Positions 42,501 through 52,800 are shown, counted from the first letter of the stretch. The stretch: 64,000 bases of DNA from Heloderma charlesbogerti (GCA_026122225.1 JANEZZ010003061.1:4278001-4342000); one strand, 5' to 3'. The notes: generated by a model not told the origin, from the letters alone. Made by a program: numbers and translations.

Positions 42501-42729
42501 TGGCCTTCTCTCTGTCCCATCAGCCAGGACAGCTAGACTGGTGGGGACGAGGGAGAGGGCCTTTTCTGTGGTGGCCCCCACTCTGTGGAACTCCCTCCCT
42601 AGGGAACTCCGTCATGCCCTCTTTAATGAGCTTCCGTCGTGCATTAAAAACGTTGTTGTTCAGGCAGGCATTCGGGGTGGGTTAGGGTATTTTAGGAAAC
42701 GTTTTTATTGTAGAATTTTATTGTTTTAA
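39583..42729 (+). pseudogene. L2 ORF2 (endonuclease-RT) with few stops
   Basis: A single frame holds with stops only at 39907-39912 (TAG TAA after NARSVT), 40357-40359 (TGA) and 42328-42330 (TGA, in the segment before DHITPVL). The piece 40360-42327 is open. Endonuclease motifs: LLCNARSV, LGDFNVHSE, SWSDHYLVTLDF. RT motifs: LLDLSAAFDTVDHGILLDRL, GVPQGSILSPMLFNIYVKPL, QYADDTQLYLS. The C-terminus has [20 protein letters not shown]. Near 42,615 the frame shifts by one, since SFRRALKTLLFRQAF is in another frame. It is broken but young. Confidence 0.92.
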
Positions 42730-42959
42730 ACTGTTTTATTGTATGTTGTACATCGCCCAGAGTGGCTGGGTGACCAGCCAGATGGGCAATTAATAAATTT
42801 AATAATAAATGAATAAATAAAGTAACATTCCTTTTAATGGTGTTTAAAAACATACAGGTAAGGAGCCTGGAGCATTAGCTACATTTGTGAAGTTGAGTGT
42901 TAATTCAATCAATAATCTGGATAGGAGACCACACCAGCCCCATTTAAGATTGTGATGGA

Positions 42960-43160
42960 AGTATATTTTTATCCTGCCTTTCCCCCCAAGACAGCAAACA
43001 TGCTCACCTCTCCATTTATCCTCACAACAACCCTGCGAGGTAGGTTAGGCTGAGAGTCAGTGATTGGCTCAAAGTCACCCAGTGAGCATGGCAGAGTGGG
43101 GACTAGAATGGGATCCTCTGAACTGCAGTTCAACACTCTAACCACTGTACCAATGTTTTT
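42960..43160 (-). mobile_element. tRNA-derived SINE (GTAGTGG type)
   Basis: In minus orientation: the head is TTGGTACAGTGGTTAGAGTG, the middle is CCATGCTCACTGGGTGACTT, and the end is near TATTTTTATCCTGCCTTTCC. The order matches the copies at 46575 and 63641, but the tRNA-like B box is eroded. Confidence 0.75.
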
Positions 43161-43371
43161 AAAAATACAGGGGGATGGATCCACTGAAAGCTTAAGTCCC
43201 TTTTAAAGCCCATTAATGTCAATGGAAAAATTATGCATGCATTCAAGGCTCTTGTGTTGAAATAACGAGTCTTCAAAAGTGCTTAACTTTCTCATGCTCT
43301 AGTTAAGATTTACAAGCCACTTTGCAGGCTTTTAAATACCCAGGCATTTAAAACTGTATATAATGCCTTAG

Positions 43372-43457
43372 GCTTCGATCCTATGTACTTACTTGGGAGT
43401 AAGTCCCATTGAACTCAGCGGAACTTACTTCCGAGTGTAGTAGGATTGCACTGTTAA
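43372..43457. repeat. Short foldback (CAATCCTA type)
   Basis: GATCCTATGTACTTACTTGG, GAGTAAGTCCCATTGAACTC, AGCGGAACTTACTTCCGAGT, GTAGTAGGATTGCACT form an about 86-bp imperfect palindrome. Similar pieces lie at 59392-59450 and 59850-59930. Confidence 0.65.
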
Positions 43458-43566
43458 TGGTTGTTTTATTTAAATTGTATTGCCATTTTTTATGATGTTC
43501 ACGCGATTGCTTTATTGTGTTATGATTCCCGTATGATCTACACTACCCTGAAAACTGAAGCCATTG

Positions 43567-45150
43567 TATGTGCTATATAACTCCCCCGCCGCGCCCCCCG
43601 TCTTGGGGAACAGGACAGGCTGACCATCCCAAATACACAAGCCCGGCTGCCCGCGCCTAAGAAGGGGACGGCGAGCATGGAAGTGCGCGCCCGTCAGCAA
43701 ATCTCCTCCTGACCGGAGGAGTGGAAGAGCAAGCCAGGCTTAGGCCGTCGCTAGGCTCCTTCCCTTCCCCTCCCCTGGCGCGGCTGCGCTGCTCCCCTCC
43801 CCGGCAGCTGTTCGCTTTCTCGCACTCCCTGCCCTTATCAGGGGCGCGCCACGGCGGTGACTCCGGAGGGCAACAAAGCGGCCAGGCTTTGCGCTCGCCG
43901 CCTCCGCTGGGGAGTTCAGGGCGCGTGGCGAGGCCGGGCGGCGCCGGCCCTGCCCTGCTCTGCCCTGCCCAAAGACCAGCCCTTTCAACACCTTTGGGCG
44001 GGAGGGTTGACAGCAGGGAAGCGCGAGCCCGCACGCGCTCCGGCTTTCCGTCTTTTGAAAATCCGGCCGGACTTTACGCGCGTGTGGGGAGGAGCGCGGG
44101 CTTTGTAACGTGCGTCCCCGGCTGGCGGGAGGGGCGCTACACGTGCGCTGGGGCCCGCGCGGATGGGCCTGACGAGCCGCCTCGCTCCCGAGCGCGTCTC
44201 TCCGCCCGCCTGCGCGTATACGCGCCCTCGCTCTCCTTCCCGCTCGAAGGCTGCCGGAGGCGGAGCGGAGGACGGGGCTGGCTGAGTGACTCTTGCAGGC
44301 GGCCGCCCCGCCTCTCTCCGCCCTCCTCGAGCCCCTGGGCGTTTTTCATTCACTACAGAGCGAGGGAAGGCGGGGCCCGCGCGCACCGCCAGGCTTGGAG
44401 CGCACGGAAACGAGGTCGCTCGCGAGTGTCTCCATCCCGGCCGCTTCCAGCCAGCAGCAGTGCCACATCTTCGCCTTCTGAGCTCGCGCCAGCCGGCGGG
44501 ACTCCGCGGCACTTTCCATCGCGTAGACCATCCCCGGCGCCCGCTTTGCTCCTCTCCAGACCCTTTCTACACCGGCTGTGCCGCCGCTCTCGCCGCTTCC
44601 TTCGGAACCTCTCCGGCTTCGGGCAGCGTAAGTAGCCGCACGGGGTCAGGCAGGCTGAGGCCAGCGTTTCCCTGCGCTGCCCTTTCTTTCTCCTCTAGCC
44701 TCCGCGGAGTTTGGCTGGCATAACCTTGCCGGGATGCCCTGAGCCGGGAGAGGGAAAGGCTTCTGCCTTGGCGAGGGACATGCGAGGATGCGGAGGGAGC
44801 CGCGCGAAGCCGGGTCGCCGATCGCTTCCCCCTCTCCCCCTAAGCGAGCTGGTGCGCGCGGATTTGGAGGATTCGGCCCGGCCGGTTTCTAGAAACGGGG
44901 ACGCCGGTAGACATGTGCTCAGGGGCTCAGCCACATGCCGAGGCGAGGCATGGCATCCATTTTGCAAGTGGCGTGCTGCATGATGCAATATTTATGGTGG
45001 CTCGAGTGAGGTGGAGGAAGACGGAAGTGCGCGCCCTGCCTAGGTGGATCGAATGGGGGGACACGCGGGCGGACCCTTCCCCTCGCTCCACTTTCCCGGC
45101 GGACAGGCGCGCTCTCCCGACCGCAGACCGCTGGCGCTGATCTAATTCGG
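43567..45150 (+). promoter_or_regulatory. CpG island, probable gene promoter
   Basis: Base composition switches abruptly from AT-rich to strongly GC- and CpG-rich sequence and back. Visible motifs include GC boxes (TTGGGCGGGAGG near 43,995; AAGGCGGGGCCC near 44,370), an E-box CACGTG near 44,132, two GGAAGTGCGCGCCC sites (43,681 and 45,022) with an ETS-like core, and a TATA-like CTATATAACT at 43,573. No repeat family explains this block. Such islands mark vertebrate promoters. The long reading frames inside are expected where stop codons are scarce. Confidence 0.8.
44300..44627 (+). other. Candidate first exon (5' UTR), unidentified gene
   Basis: The plus strand has a strong splice donor, GGGCAGC then GTAAGTAG, with the GT at 44628-44629. 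It lies within the CpG island and suggests the end of a first exon; the start is not determined and 44300 is only a guess inside the island. No convincing initiator ATG in good context leads into an ORF through the donor, so the exon is probably untranslated. The gene is not recognised, and everything to the right may be intron 1. Confidence 0.5.
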
Positions 45151-46565
45151 CTTAGGGATGAAAGAAGTCCTGCCTTAAATGGTGCTTTTCCAGTTCACGC
45201 GGGGGGCTGGTTCTATACAGTGAGTCATCACTAAGGCTCAGCAGCCTGGGCTCGCCTGCGGTCCTCCTGGCGCTGCCCCACGGCCATCCGTGTCCCTTTT
45301 CAGAAGCGGTGCTTTTGCTTCCGAGGAGGCGTTGGCTCGGGGTATCCGCCTGATGCAATTAACCTGCGGATTAAATCAGAAGTGATGAGCTAGCTATTTA
45401 TGGGAAAGAAACTACTCGTGGTGGCCTTGCTTGCCCATGGCAAGGGGGAAGGAAGGTTGTGTTCACTGGCAGAAGAGGTTGAAACTCACCTGCTGAGTGT
45501 TCTGTTTATAGGTGCAGATTCTTTTCATTAATTTGTTTAATAAGGTAACCACAGAAGGTTTTCGTTTTTTTGCTACCTCCTTAATTCCACTTTAGAATAT
45601 AAAGAACTGAGGCAGGACACAAGCGGTTGCTATGAAACCCAAGCAAAAGCAGATTGCTCGTGTTTGCCTAGTATTTAACGCCATAAAGCTGGTTTCAGTG
45701 ACTTTCCCCCACCTCCTGCATCTAAACGGCAGTGGAAATTTTGAGTGTGAGTGGAATACACGAATCCAACTTGTTTGCTTAAGTTTCTAAGGGAAGCTGC
45801 TTGCCTTTGGGGCAGGAAGTCACATTAGGTTGGCATCAAGAGATTGTTCCTCACCCCCGATTGTCTGATTGCTTTTTAACTAGCTGTTGTCAATAGTACC
45901 ACCTGCAGTGAGTATAATGAAAAGATGCCACATTCCTCCTTTAAGGAAATTCTGTACTGCACCTTCAACAATGACGTTCCTGGAATTGAATAGTATTAGA
46001 AATAATACCCAAAACATAAGCAGCAAGTTTCATATGTTAATTTCCTCTTTTAAAAAAAACATGACTGATCGGCACTAGCAAGGTGTCGTTTGGAAGCCAG
46101 TGGTTGATATACAAGGCTAATGTAGTTTAGCCCTTGGAACTGAAATTCTGAAGTCTTGCCCGGACGCCATAGTGCTCTGCTGCCAAGGCAAGGGCCACAT
46201 AGGCACATCCAAGCACATCAGCCCCTTCTTGCTGGATGATGCTTCTGACTTGTGAGAACTGGGTCAGAAGGGTATAAGCAGCTGCTTTATATTAAGGCAG
46301 ACTAGTGGCAGAATTATGTACATTGTGTACTTGGGCTCTTTTGGCAAAGGTCTTGCCTAGTCCTGATAGTCTCTTGCCAGCACTGGCCAAGTGCAGTGGA
46401 CGGTGCCCCCATAGGGCCAACGCATGGTGTGCAAAGCCGGGGACTCGGCCGGCATGGGACGAGCAGCTGCCCTTCCCAGTGCTGGGCGAGTCCTGTTCTC
46501 GGTGCTGAGAGAGGCACAGAACTTTGCCTCTCTCAGCAGGGAGGAAGGCAGAATGGGAGGGCGGG
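45151..46565. other. Unassigned, possibly intronic
   Basis: Sequence gradually becomes AT-rich after the CpG island, with no interspersed repeat recognised. If the candidate exon is real this is the first part of its intron. Confidence 0.45.
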
Positions 46566-46574
46566 TGATGACAT

Positions 46575-46829
46575 TTATTTATTTATTTATTTATTTATTT
46601 ATTGCATTTCTACCCCGCCTTTCTCCCTCTCGCAAGGAACTCAAGGCAGCTTACATTATCCTCCTCCTCAGCGTTGTATCCTCACAACAACAACCCTGTG
46701 AGGTAGGTTGGGCTGAGAGTCTGTGACTGGCCCAAAGTCACCCAGTGAGCTTCCATGGCCAAGTGGGGACTAGAACCCGGATCTCCCGGCTCCCAGTCCG
46801 TCACTCTCACCACTACACTACACTGGCTC
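46575..46829 (-). mobile_element. tRNA-derived SINE, full length
   Basis: Reading the minus strand: head GCCAGTGTAGTGTAGTGGTG with an A-box-like TAGTGTAGTGG, B-box-like GGTTCTAGTCC, then AAGCTCACTGGGTGACTTTG, GGTTGTTGTTGTGAGGATAC and a tail of (AAATA). A 6-base TGACAT flanks it (46569-46574 and 46830-46835). The 3' region (AAGCTGCCTTGAGTTCC) resembles an L2 3' end, so L2 is the likely mobiliser. Confidence 0.88.
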
Positions 46830-46984
46830 TGACATCCGTGGGCACCACATCCACTGACAGCATCCTGCCCCCTGAGGGTCTGGTGCGGGCAATTCCCCCC
46901 ACTTAAACTTGTTGTCCACCTCTGGCGTAAAGGTTGCTGTGGCTTGTTCTTGCCATCCTAAATTATAGTTTAGACCGATGAAAA

Positions 46985-47310
46985 AACATGGCCAACGTCT
47001 TTTAGAGGCAATGGCCTGGTTTGGATACAACAAGAAACCATAGTTTGCTCTAACATAAATAATCCAGCATGAGCACTGATTTTGTGAGCGCTCTGCTCCC
47101 TACAATGTGCAGGGGATACATTTTAAAACTTTGTTCCTGGTTAACTGTGTGGGTTTTTTTTTTTTTTATCCCCCGCCCTGCACCCAAACTCTGCAAATGG
47201 TGGGTCATTTAAAGCAGAGATTGATACCCTGGCTTGTTAACAACCCATCATTTGCGAGCCTGAGGCATATAACAACAAACCATGGTGGCTCGTTGCTGCT
47301 GTCGGTAGTG
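46985..47310. repeat. Diffuse inverted repeat with ACCATAGTTTG ends
   Basis: ACAAGAAACCATAGTTTGC at 47028 and AACAACAAACCATGGTGGC at 47270, with CTTGTTAACAACCCATCATT between, recall the foldbacks at 16414 and 60500. A T run (16 T) lies at 47152-47167. Boundaries are uncertain. Confidence 0.4.
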
Positions 47311-48199
47311 TCAATGCTGAGATGGGAGGAATGAAATAGTGGTCAAAGCTGAGGAAATAAATAAAAACAGTAAAACTATGTCTGAACCAGTTCAAATTAA
47401 TGGAAACTTTTATTCAGCTTTATTAGTTGTGTAATTATATGATCATGATTTATAATTATGGTGTAATTATAATTATGGTGTAATTACAACAAGCTCTCTG
47501 TTTTGTTTATACTTGTCTTTTGGGGACTTTTGCCTGTAGTTACATTCTTAGGACTAATTTCTGTTGCTTTTTCTTCATGGATATAATCTGCTCACATAAG
47601 CCACATAGCAGATGAACCTGTAGGCTATGGAGATCACAGCACCATCTATCATCTCTATGCCTCATTTAGAATATAAGCTGTGATGGAAGTTTGCTACAGC
47701 TGTGATCTGAGAGCTACTAACTTGTAGTTTATGTTGCTTATACACAAATGAGGCCACTTGCCGTATTTTCATGCATTGCATGAGCTGAGCAGACTACTAA
47801 CCGGGTCCTTCAGTGTTTTATTTCTTTGATGTTTGTGTGTGAGAAGAAAAATAAGAATATATGATAAGACTGGAAAACTGGATGAGTACCTGAGCCTACA
47901 CAGAGCTATGTCTTGCAATCATGCTTCTAATCTAACCATGCCTTCCAACATAGGATTTTTTCCCCCTCTTGGCTTAGAATTAACCATGACCAGGTATTGA
48001 GAACATAGTTTTGGCTGCCTTTCTAATTAGCTTTTTAGCCTTTTGTGGAAATAACTCTCTCGATAGTCAATTTGCCTGTCTTGTTAGCTCTTGCTGCGTC
48101 AATTTAGCCTGTAGGAACTTGCTACCCTATTCTACTTTTGCTGCTATTGTCCATTCAGCCTTTGATTTTATTTCCTTTAATTCTTTTGTTTTTCTTCTT
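47311..48199. other. Unassigned sequence
   Basis: A short three-fold TGGTGTAATTATAATTA duplication occurs at 47430-47490. No gene recognised. Confidence 0.4.
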
Positions 48200-48955
48200 C
48201 CAATAATTATTATATTTATTACGTTTCTATAGTGCCCCATAGCCAAAGCTCTCTGGGCAGTTTACAAAGATTAAAAAACATTAAAAATACATAATACAAA
48301 GTGTAAAAACATTTACATAAAAACATATAAACAGACAGCACACACGCAGGCAACATACATTTAAAACAATTTTAAACAATCAACCATAAGTCAAATCCAG
48401 GACCTGATTAAAAACTCATCATATTTTGCCAAATGCCTGAGACAAGAGAAAAATCTTTACCTGGTGCCAAAAAGATAACAATGTTGATGCTAGATGGGCC
48501 TAATCGGGGAGATAATTCCATAATTGGGGGCCACCACTGAGAAGGCCGTATCCCATGTTGCTGCCTTCCGAGCCTCCCTCAGAGGAGGCACCTGGAGGAA
48601 GTCCTTGGATGCTAAATGCATGTATGGGTAGGCTCATGTCTCAAGTATTGTGGTCCCCAGCCGTGTAAGGCCTTATATGTTAAAACCAGCACCTTGAATT
48701 GGGCTTGGAAGCATACAGACAGGTAGTCAGTGCAAGTGGGCCAGAGTTGGTCTTATGCGTTCGGACCTTCTTGTCTCTGTTATCATTCTGGCCACTGTGT
48801 TTTGCACGAGCTGCAGCTTCTGAACCGTCTCGGAAGGCAGCCCCACGTACAGCGCATTGCAGTAATCTAACTTGGAGGTTACCAGAGAATAAACAACTGA
48901 AGCCAACTGATGGAAATCATTCTATACCAACTTGGTGATAAATAAAGCATTAAAG
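48200..48955 (-). mobile_element. L2 LINE 3' end
   Basis: Minus-strand L2: tail TATTATATTTATTACGTTTC, 3' UTR with GCCAAAGCTCTCTGGGCAGT, then the reverse complement of ORF2 C-terminus (CAGCCCCACGTACAGCGCAT equals 'ALYVGLP'). 5'-truncated and full of stops. Confidence 0.85.
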
Positions 48956-49154
48956 AGAGGAGGCTACCTTACTACTATAGTAATATATACGAAGAGCACC
49001 TTTGTATCTGTTGAACCTGGTTTAAATTACTGCGCATGGCAGCTGTTCCTGTATTTTGTACCTTTGCGCTGATGAGTAGAAAACTGCCCCTGCTCTGTGC
49101 TGACCTGACTTCCACAATTGTCACGCTACTACAAATGGCAGTCTATCACGTTAT

Positions 49155-49310
49155 ATATTAATTAATTAATTAATTAATGCCCCACATTTCTACAAAAGTG
49201 CATGAAGTGGCTTACAGAAAATTAACATCATGCAAAATAAAGGTTCAACCTAAAATGAAAACCAACCAAGCAACAAAACTAACAGCATTTAAAACAGCAG
49301 CTTCCATATT
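49155..49310 (-). mobile_element. L2-like LINE 3' tail
   Basis: TATTAATTAATTAATTAATT, GCCCCACATTTCTACAAAAG and AAGTGGCTTACAGAAAATTA resemble an L2 3' end in minus orientation. Confidence 0.55.
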
Positions 49311-49865
49311 TTCACTCTGTATTTAGCCTAGAGCTGGGCGAAGGCTGCGGAGTCATCTCTCCTCTGGTAATAACGGTACAGTAGCCCTTCTAATGCTAGA
49401 AGATGAGGAACACCACCCTAGCATCGTTTTGGAAAGCACAGCTTGTCTACTTTTAAGGGGGTCCACTTTAGCATTAGAATTGAAAAATGTGCAAATGCGG
49501 TTTGTGCATCATAGCTCTGAACAAAACAGAACTAAGCTATAGAGGGTCTGTATTGCAGCAGGAAGAGCAATTGGTCCCTGGTTTGGTGGAGATGCTACAT
49601 TTCTGCCATTTTGGAGGGGTTGTGGCTCTCTGAATTTCAACCTGTGACTTTTGAAGTCTCTCATAGCAGGCATTTTGCTGGCTACTGCTGCCAGCATCAA
49701 CAGCTCCGTTCAAACTACACCGTTGATTTCAGTAGGGAGTGAACTTGTGCTAGCTGGTTTTCCTTGGCCATGCCAAAAAAAGCACATGGAGGGAAATGCT
49801 AAAGGGTACAGTTCCTCAGAAAGGAATAAAGTATGTAAGCCACCCATACAACTTTGCATATGGAC
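49311..49865. other. Unassigned sequence
   Basis: No gene or repeat recognised. Confidence 0.35.
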
Positions 49866-50034
49866 AAGGGCTGTAGCTCAGTGGTTAAGCATCTGCTTTG
49901 CATGCAAAAGGTTCCAGGCATAATCCCTGACATGTCTAGGAAGGGCTAGGAAAGACTCCCGTCTGAAACCCTGGTGAGATGCTCATAATTCTGGGCTAGA
50001 TGGATTCAGTATAAGGAAGTTTCCTATGTTCCAG
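49866..50034 (+). mobile_element. tRNA-derived SINE (GTAGCTCAGTGG type), copy 1
   Basis: AGGGCTGTAGCTCAGTGGTT is an A box and AAAGGTTCCAGGCATAATCC stands at the B box position, at the spacing of a tRNA. The body follows with GGAAAGACTCCCGTCTGAAA, and the end GCTAGATGGATTCAGTATAA, TTTCCTATGTTCC. It is a SINE and not a tRNA gene because of this non-tRNA body. Confidence 0.85.
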
Positions 50035-50103
50035 CTTTCTCTTTAAGTGATCAGGAGCACCCCTCAGGCTTGTTTACACCCCTCAGGCTTGTTTACTTTT
50101 CCC

Positions 50104-51054
50104 TAGGGATGGGGAGAATTTCTCCCTGAAACTTCGGGGGGCCGAGCACCAATGCATTCGGTCCTCCGAAGGATGTTCGGGGAGAAATTCTCCGCCGCCC
50201 CGCCCCGGGATGGGACTTGCCTTTCACGAATGTCCCTCCCGGCGGCGGGTCCCGGCGGTGGTTCGGCAGGTCTTCGTCAGGGGCGGGGGTGGCAGCCGGT
50301 CTTTCGACCGGCTACCGCCACCGCCATTACAAGCAAAGTAAAAAAAAAACAAACGCCCCTGTGATAGGCTACGTAACGATTAACGTAGCCTATCACGGCT
50401 AGATCTGCAAAGCCAGCCATGATAGGCTACGTTAATCGTCACGTAGCCTATCACGGGTGACTTTGGAAAAAAAAAAAAAGCGCGTACAGCTAATGGCGGC
50501 CCCCATAGGGAGCCGCCATTCGCGTTCCTTATTTGGTCCCTGTAGTCTACGTAAAGATTTACGTAGACTACGGCGAAAATAAGGGCAACGCTATTTGCGT
50601 TGTCCTTATTTTCGCCGTAGTCTACGTAAATCTTTACGTAGACTACAGGGACCAAATAAGGAACGCGAATGGCGGCTCCCTATGGGGGCCGCCATTTGCG
50701 TACGCGCTTTTTTTTTTTTTCCAAAGTCACCCGTGATAGGCTACGTGACGATTAACGTAGCCTATCATGGCTGGCTTTGCAGATCTAGCCGTGATAGGCT
50801 ACGTTAATCGTTACGTAGCCTATCACAGGGGCGTTTTTTTTTCTTTTGAAGTTCGTGGCCGGGGAGATGGGGCGCTTCTCCCCGGCCTGAATTTCGGCCG
50901 GGCGAGGCGGGAAGCCTCCCCCCCGGCCTGAATTTCGGCCTGGCGAGGAGGGAAGCCTCCCCCCTGGCCTGAACTTCGGGGGGAGCAGCGAAGCGCCTCC
51001 CCCCCACCGTGAAGCAAGCTGCGAGACCAGGTAAGTGACTTTTGTGCACCCCTA
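50104..51054. mobile_element. hAT-like element with nested palindromes
   Basis: 951 bp with a perfect 8-bp duplication CTTTTCCC (50096-50103, 51055-51062) and ends TAGGGATGGGG and, inverted, TAGGGGTGCAC. The middle is a long palindrome: arms 50353-50591 and 50597-50836 with few mismatches. Each arm holds shorter palindromes built on TGATAGGCTACGT and GTAGTCTACGTAAA. Left of the core is a CpG-rich part, and right of it are three 41-bp tandem units (50884, 50925, 50966). There is no transposase; open frames are fragments. Confidence 0.9.
50353..50836. repeat. Giant composite palindrome
   Basis: Two arms of about 239 bp meet around a five-base centre TATTT at 50592-50596. Each arm contains two copies of a roughly 34-bp palindrome (GATAGGCTACGT .. 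ACGTAGCCTATC), a poly-A or poly-T tract of 12-13, a GGCGGC/GCCGCC hairpin and a GTAGTCTACGTAAA palindrome, in mirrored order. The only sizeable arm difference is AGCTAATGG against CGCAAATGG. Confidence 0.95.
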
Positions 51055-51062
51055 CTTTTCCC

Positions 51063-51570
51063 CTGTCTCACTCGGATTCCACCTTTCAGCATTGGCTATG
51101 GTTGCCATTATGGATTTACTGAATTGAACACTAACCATGGTTAGCTTTAAAGCAGAGGTTGAAGTCCATTTCTATCCAGGGTCTCAAACTCTGGAATAAG
51201 CCTAAGATTGGTGTTCAAGTAAGCACAGACAGGACACTAATTGAAGCTGTTGCTGAAAAGGTAGGTGGGTGGAGTTTAGGGTTGGCACTAACTGGTAAAA
51301 AATGGTCCATTTCATTATTCAAGTATTTATTGAGTAGCCAAGTATGTGATATAACCATCACAAAGGATATAGAGAATTATGCTGATTGCAGAAACTTCTA
51401 GAGTGTCTTCTAGAGTCCAGAGCAATGCTAACTGCTTAGCATTCTGTGCTTTGTATCCAGCCAGCCTGGGCTGACAGTAACAGCACTAATGCTTCACTGT
51501 TCTGAGAGGTAACGTGGGGTGAAGTGAAGGGAAGAGGTCTGGGCTCTACTTTGAGACTTGCTGATTTGCT
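51063..51570. other. Unassigned sequence
   Basis: No gene or repeat recognised. Confidence 0.35.
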
Positions 51571-51571
51571 A

Positions 51572-51772
51572 TTTTAGGAACATTGGAAGCTGCCTTGTAC
51601 TGAGTTAGACCATTGGTCCAACTAGACCAGTGTTGTCGACGCTGACTGGCAGCAACTGTCCAGGGTTTCAGGCAGGATTATTCCCTAGCCCTATCTGGAG
51701 ATGCCTGGGATCAAACCGGGCACCTTTTGCATGCAAAGCTTGTGCTCTACCACTGAGCTATGGCCCCTCTCT
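51572..51772 (-). mobile_element. tRNA-derived SINE (GTAGCTCAGTGG type), copy 2
   Basis: Reverse complement orientation: GGGGCCATAGCTCAGTGGTA head, then GAGCACAAGCTTTGCATGC, GGCAGCTTCCAATGTTCC end. Longer than copy 1, with the middle CAGTCAGCGTCGACAACACT. Confidence 0.87.
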
Positions 51773-52352
51773 TTTGCATCCTGCAGAATGGTGCCAGCCT
51801 CCTCTATTGTTTGTTAAGCTGCACAGGTATATGGAATGGCACAGTTTGCAGCCTGCACAGGGTACTATGGTACGTGTGATGCTTCCGTGCAGCCTTCTCC
51901 AACCTGATGCCCCCCCCTCCCCCCGCTGCTGCAGCTGAAGTGTTGGACTAGAAATTCATCCCCAGCCAGCTTGCCCCAAAACCTGCTTGGTGCAACTTGT
52001 TCCTGGCTTGGCACCTTCCAGTTCTGGCTTGCTGCCAACCCTGTGTCTCTCTGAAGATGGCTTGGGTGTGTTTGCATCACACTTCCTTCCTGAGCAGAGA
52101 TGTCTGCAGTTACAACATAATACCAACAGAGTCTTCTGGTGTGAGAAGGGCAGAAGCGCTCTTGAGTGTCGCGGGAGTGAGGTGCCTGTTCCATTGAGGA
52201 ATGCATTCATGTGTTGACTTGGAAGACTAACTGCTTCCAAGTCTGGCAACCAAGGATACCTCAGTCCTGTCGTTGTTATAGGACGACACCAGGCTGCAAT
52301 AAAAAGAGAGGCTGCCGTTTATACAAGGGCATTTTTGATTTGGGGAAGGAAT
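51773..52352. other. Unassigned sequence
   Basis: No gene recognised. Overlapping short frames on both strands have no known domain. Confidence 0.35.
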
Positions 52353-52510
52353 CTAACTTAGTGGTAGAGCACATGTTTTGCATGCAAAAGGTTTCCAGGT
52401 CAATCCCTGAGATCTCTAGGTAGGGCTGAGAAAGATCCTTATCTGAGGAGAGCTGTTGCAGGTCCTTGTGGACAATACTGAGCTAGATGGACCATTTGTA
52501 ACACATAGCG
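52353..52510 (+). mobile_element. tRNA-derived SINE (GTAGCTCAGTGG type), copy 3
   Basis: TCTAACTTAGTGGTAGAGCA, TTTTGCATGCAAAAGG, GGTCAATCCCTGAGATCTC and GACAATACTGAGCTAGATGG. The A box is more eroded than in the other copies. Confidence 0.82.
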
Positions 52511-52599
52511 TGTTACAAAAATTATTGGCAACTGTGCAAAGAATGTTCAGCGTGCGCATTTTGCAGCAAGCTTTAACGATTTGGTAATTCTGTTGGGCA

Positions 52600-52800
52600 G
52601 GAGTATTGAACCTCTTTCAGCCTGAGGGTCAAGTTCAGTTTCGGAGGTGTTGGATGGGACCAAAGGCAAAAGGGATTGGGACCAAAAATACCAGAAATAC
52701 TCCCCCCCCCCCGCAACCAGCATATTTTAGCTTAGCTGCCTTAACTTCTAGTAACTAAGCCTTAGGAGAGGCATTTCAACCTTTTAGAATGGGGAAAAAA
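52600..52800 (+). repeat. Unclassified repeat (family Y), copy 3
   Basis: GAACCTCTTTCAGCCTGAGG, CCAAAGGCAAAAGGGATTGG and AGCCTTAGGAGAGGCATTTC match 5325-5525. A ten-base C run lies at 52701. Confidence 0.6.

Larger units (their letters stand above)
39187..42835 (+). mobile_element. Near-complete L2 LINE with 5' UTR monomers
   Basis: A 3.65-kb plus-strand copy with everything from 5' UTR to tail. The 5' UTR has two direct repeats starting at 39190 and 39461 (both GAGAGCCAGGGCCTGCAGGA). ORF2 spans about 39583-42690, and the 3' UTR ends in AATAATAAATGAATAAATAA. Clear target duplications are not seen, which is common for L2 copies ending in microsatellite-like tails. Confidence 0.92.

Noticed and set aside
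43985..44512. 175-residue minus-strand frame in the CpG island
   Set aside because: Same reason: low-complexity GC-driven frame without a domain, opposite to the predicted transcript.
43721..44635. 304-residue open frame in the CpG island
   Set aside because: Its composition is arginine, serine, proline and alanine as expected of GC-rich sequence with few stops, several other frames are equally open on both strands, and it runs through the splice donor. No domain is visible.
49866..49930. Possible tRNA gene
   Set aside because: A and B boxes are present, but the segment continues into a SINE body shared with two other copies, and the acceptor stem does not pair well.
50533..50736. Mirror-image frames beginning MVPVVYVKIYVDYG on both strands
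   Set aside because: The same protein appears on both strands because the DNA is a palindrome, not because of a gene.
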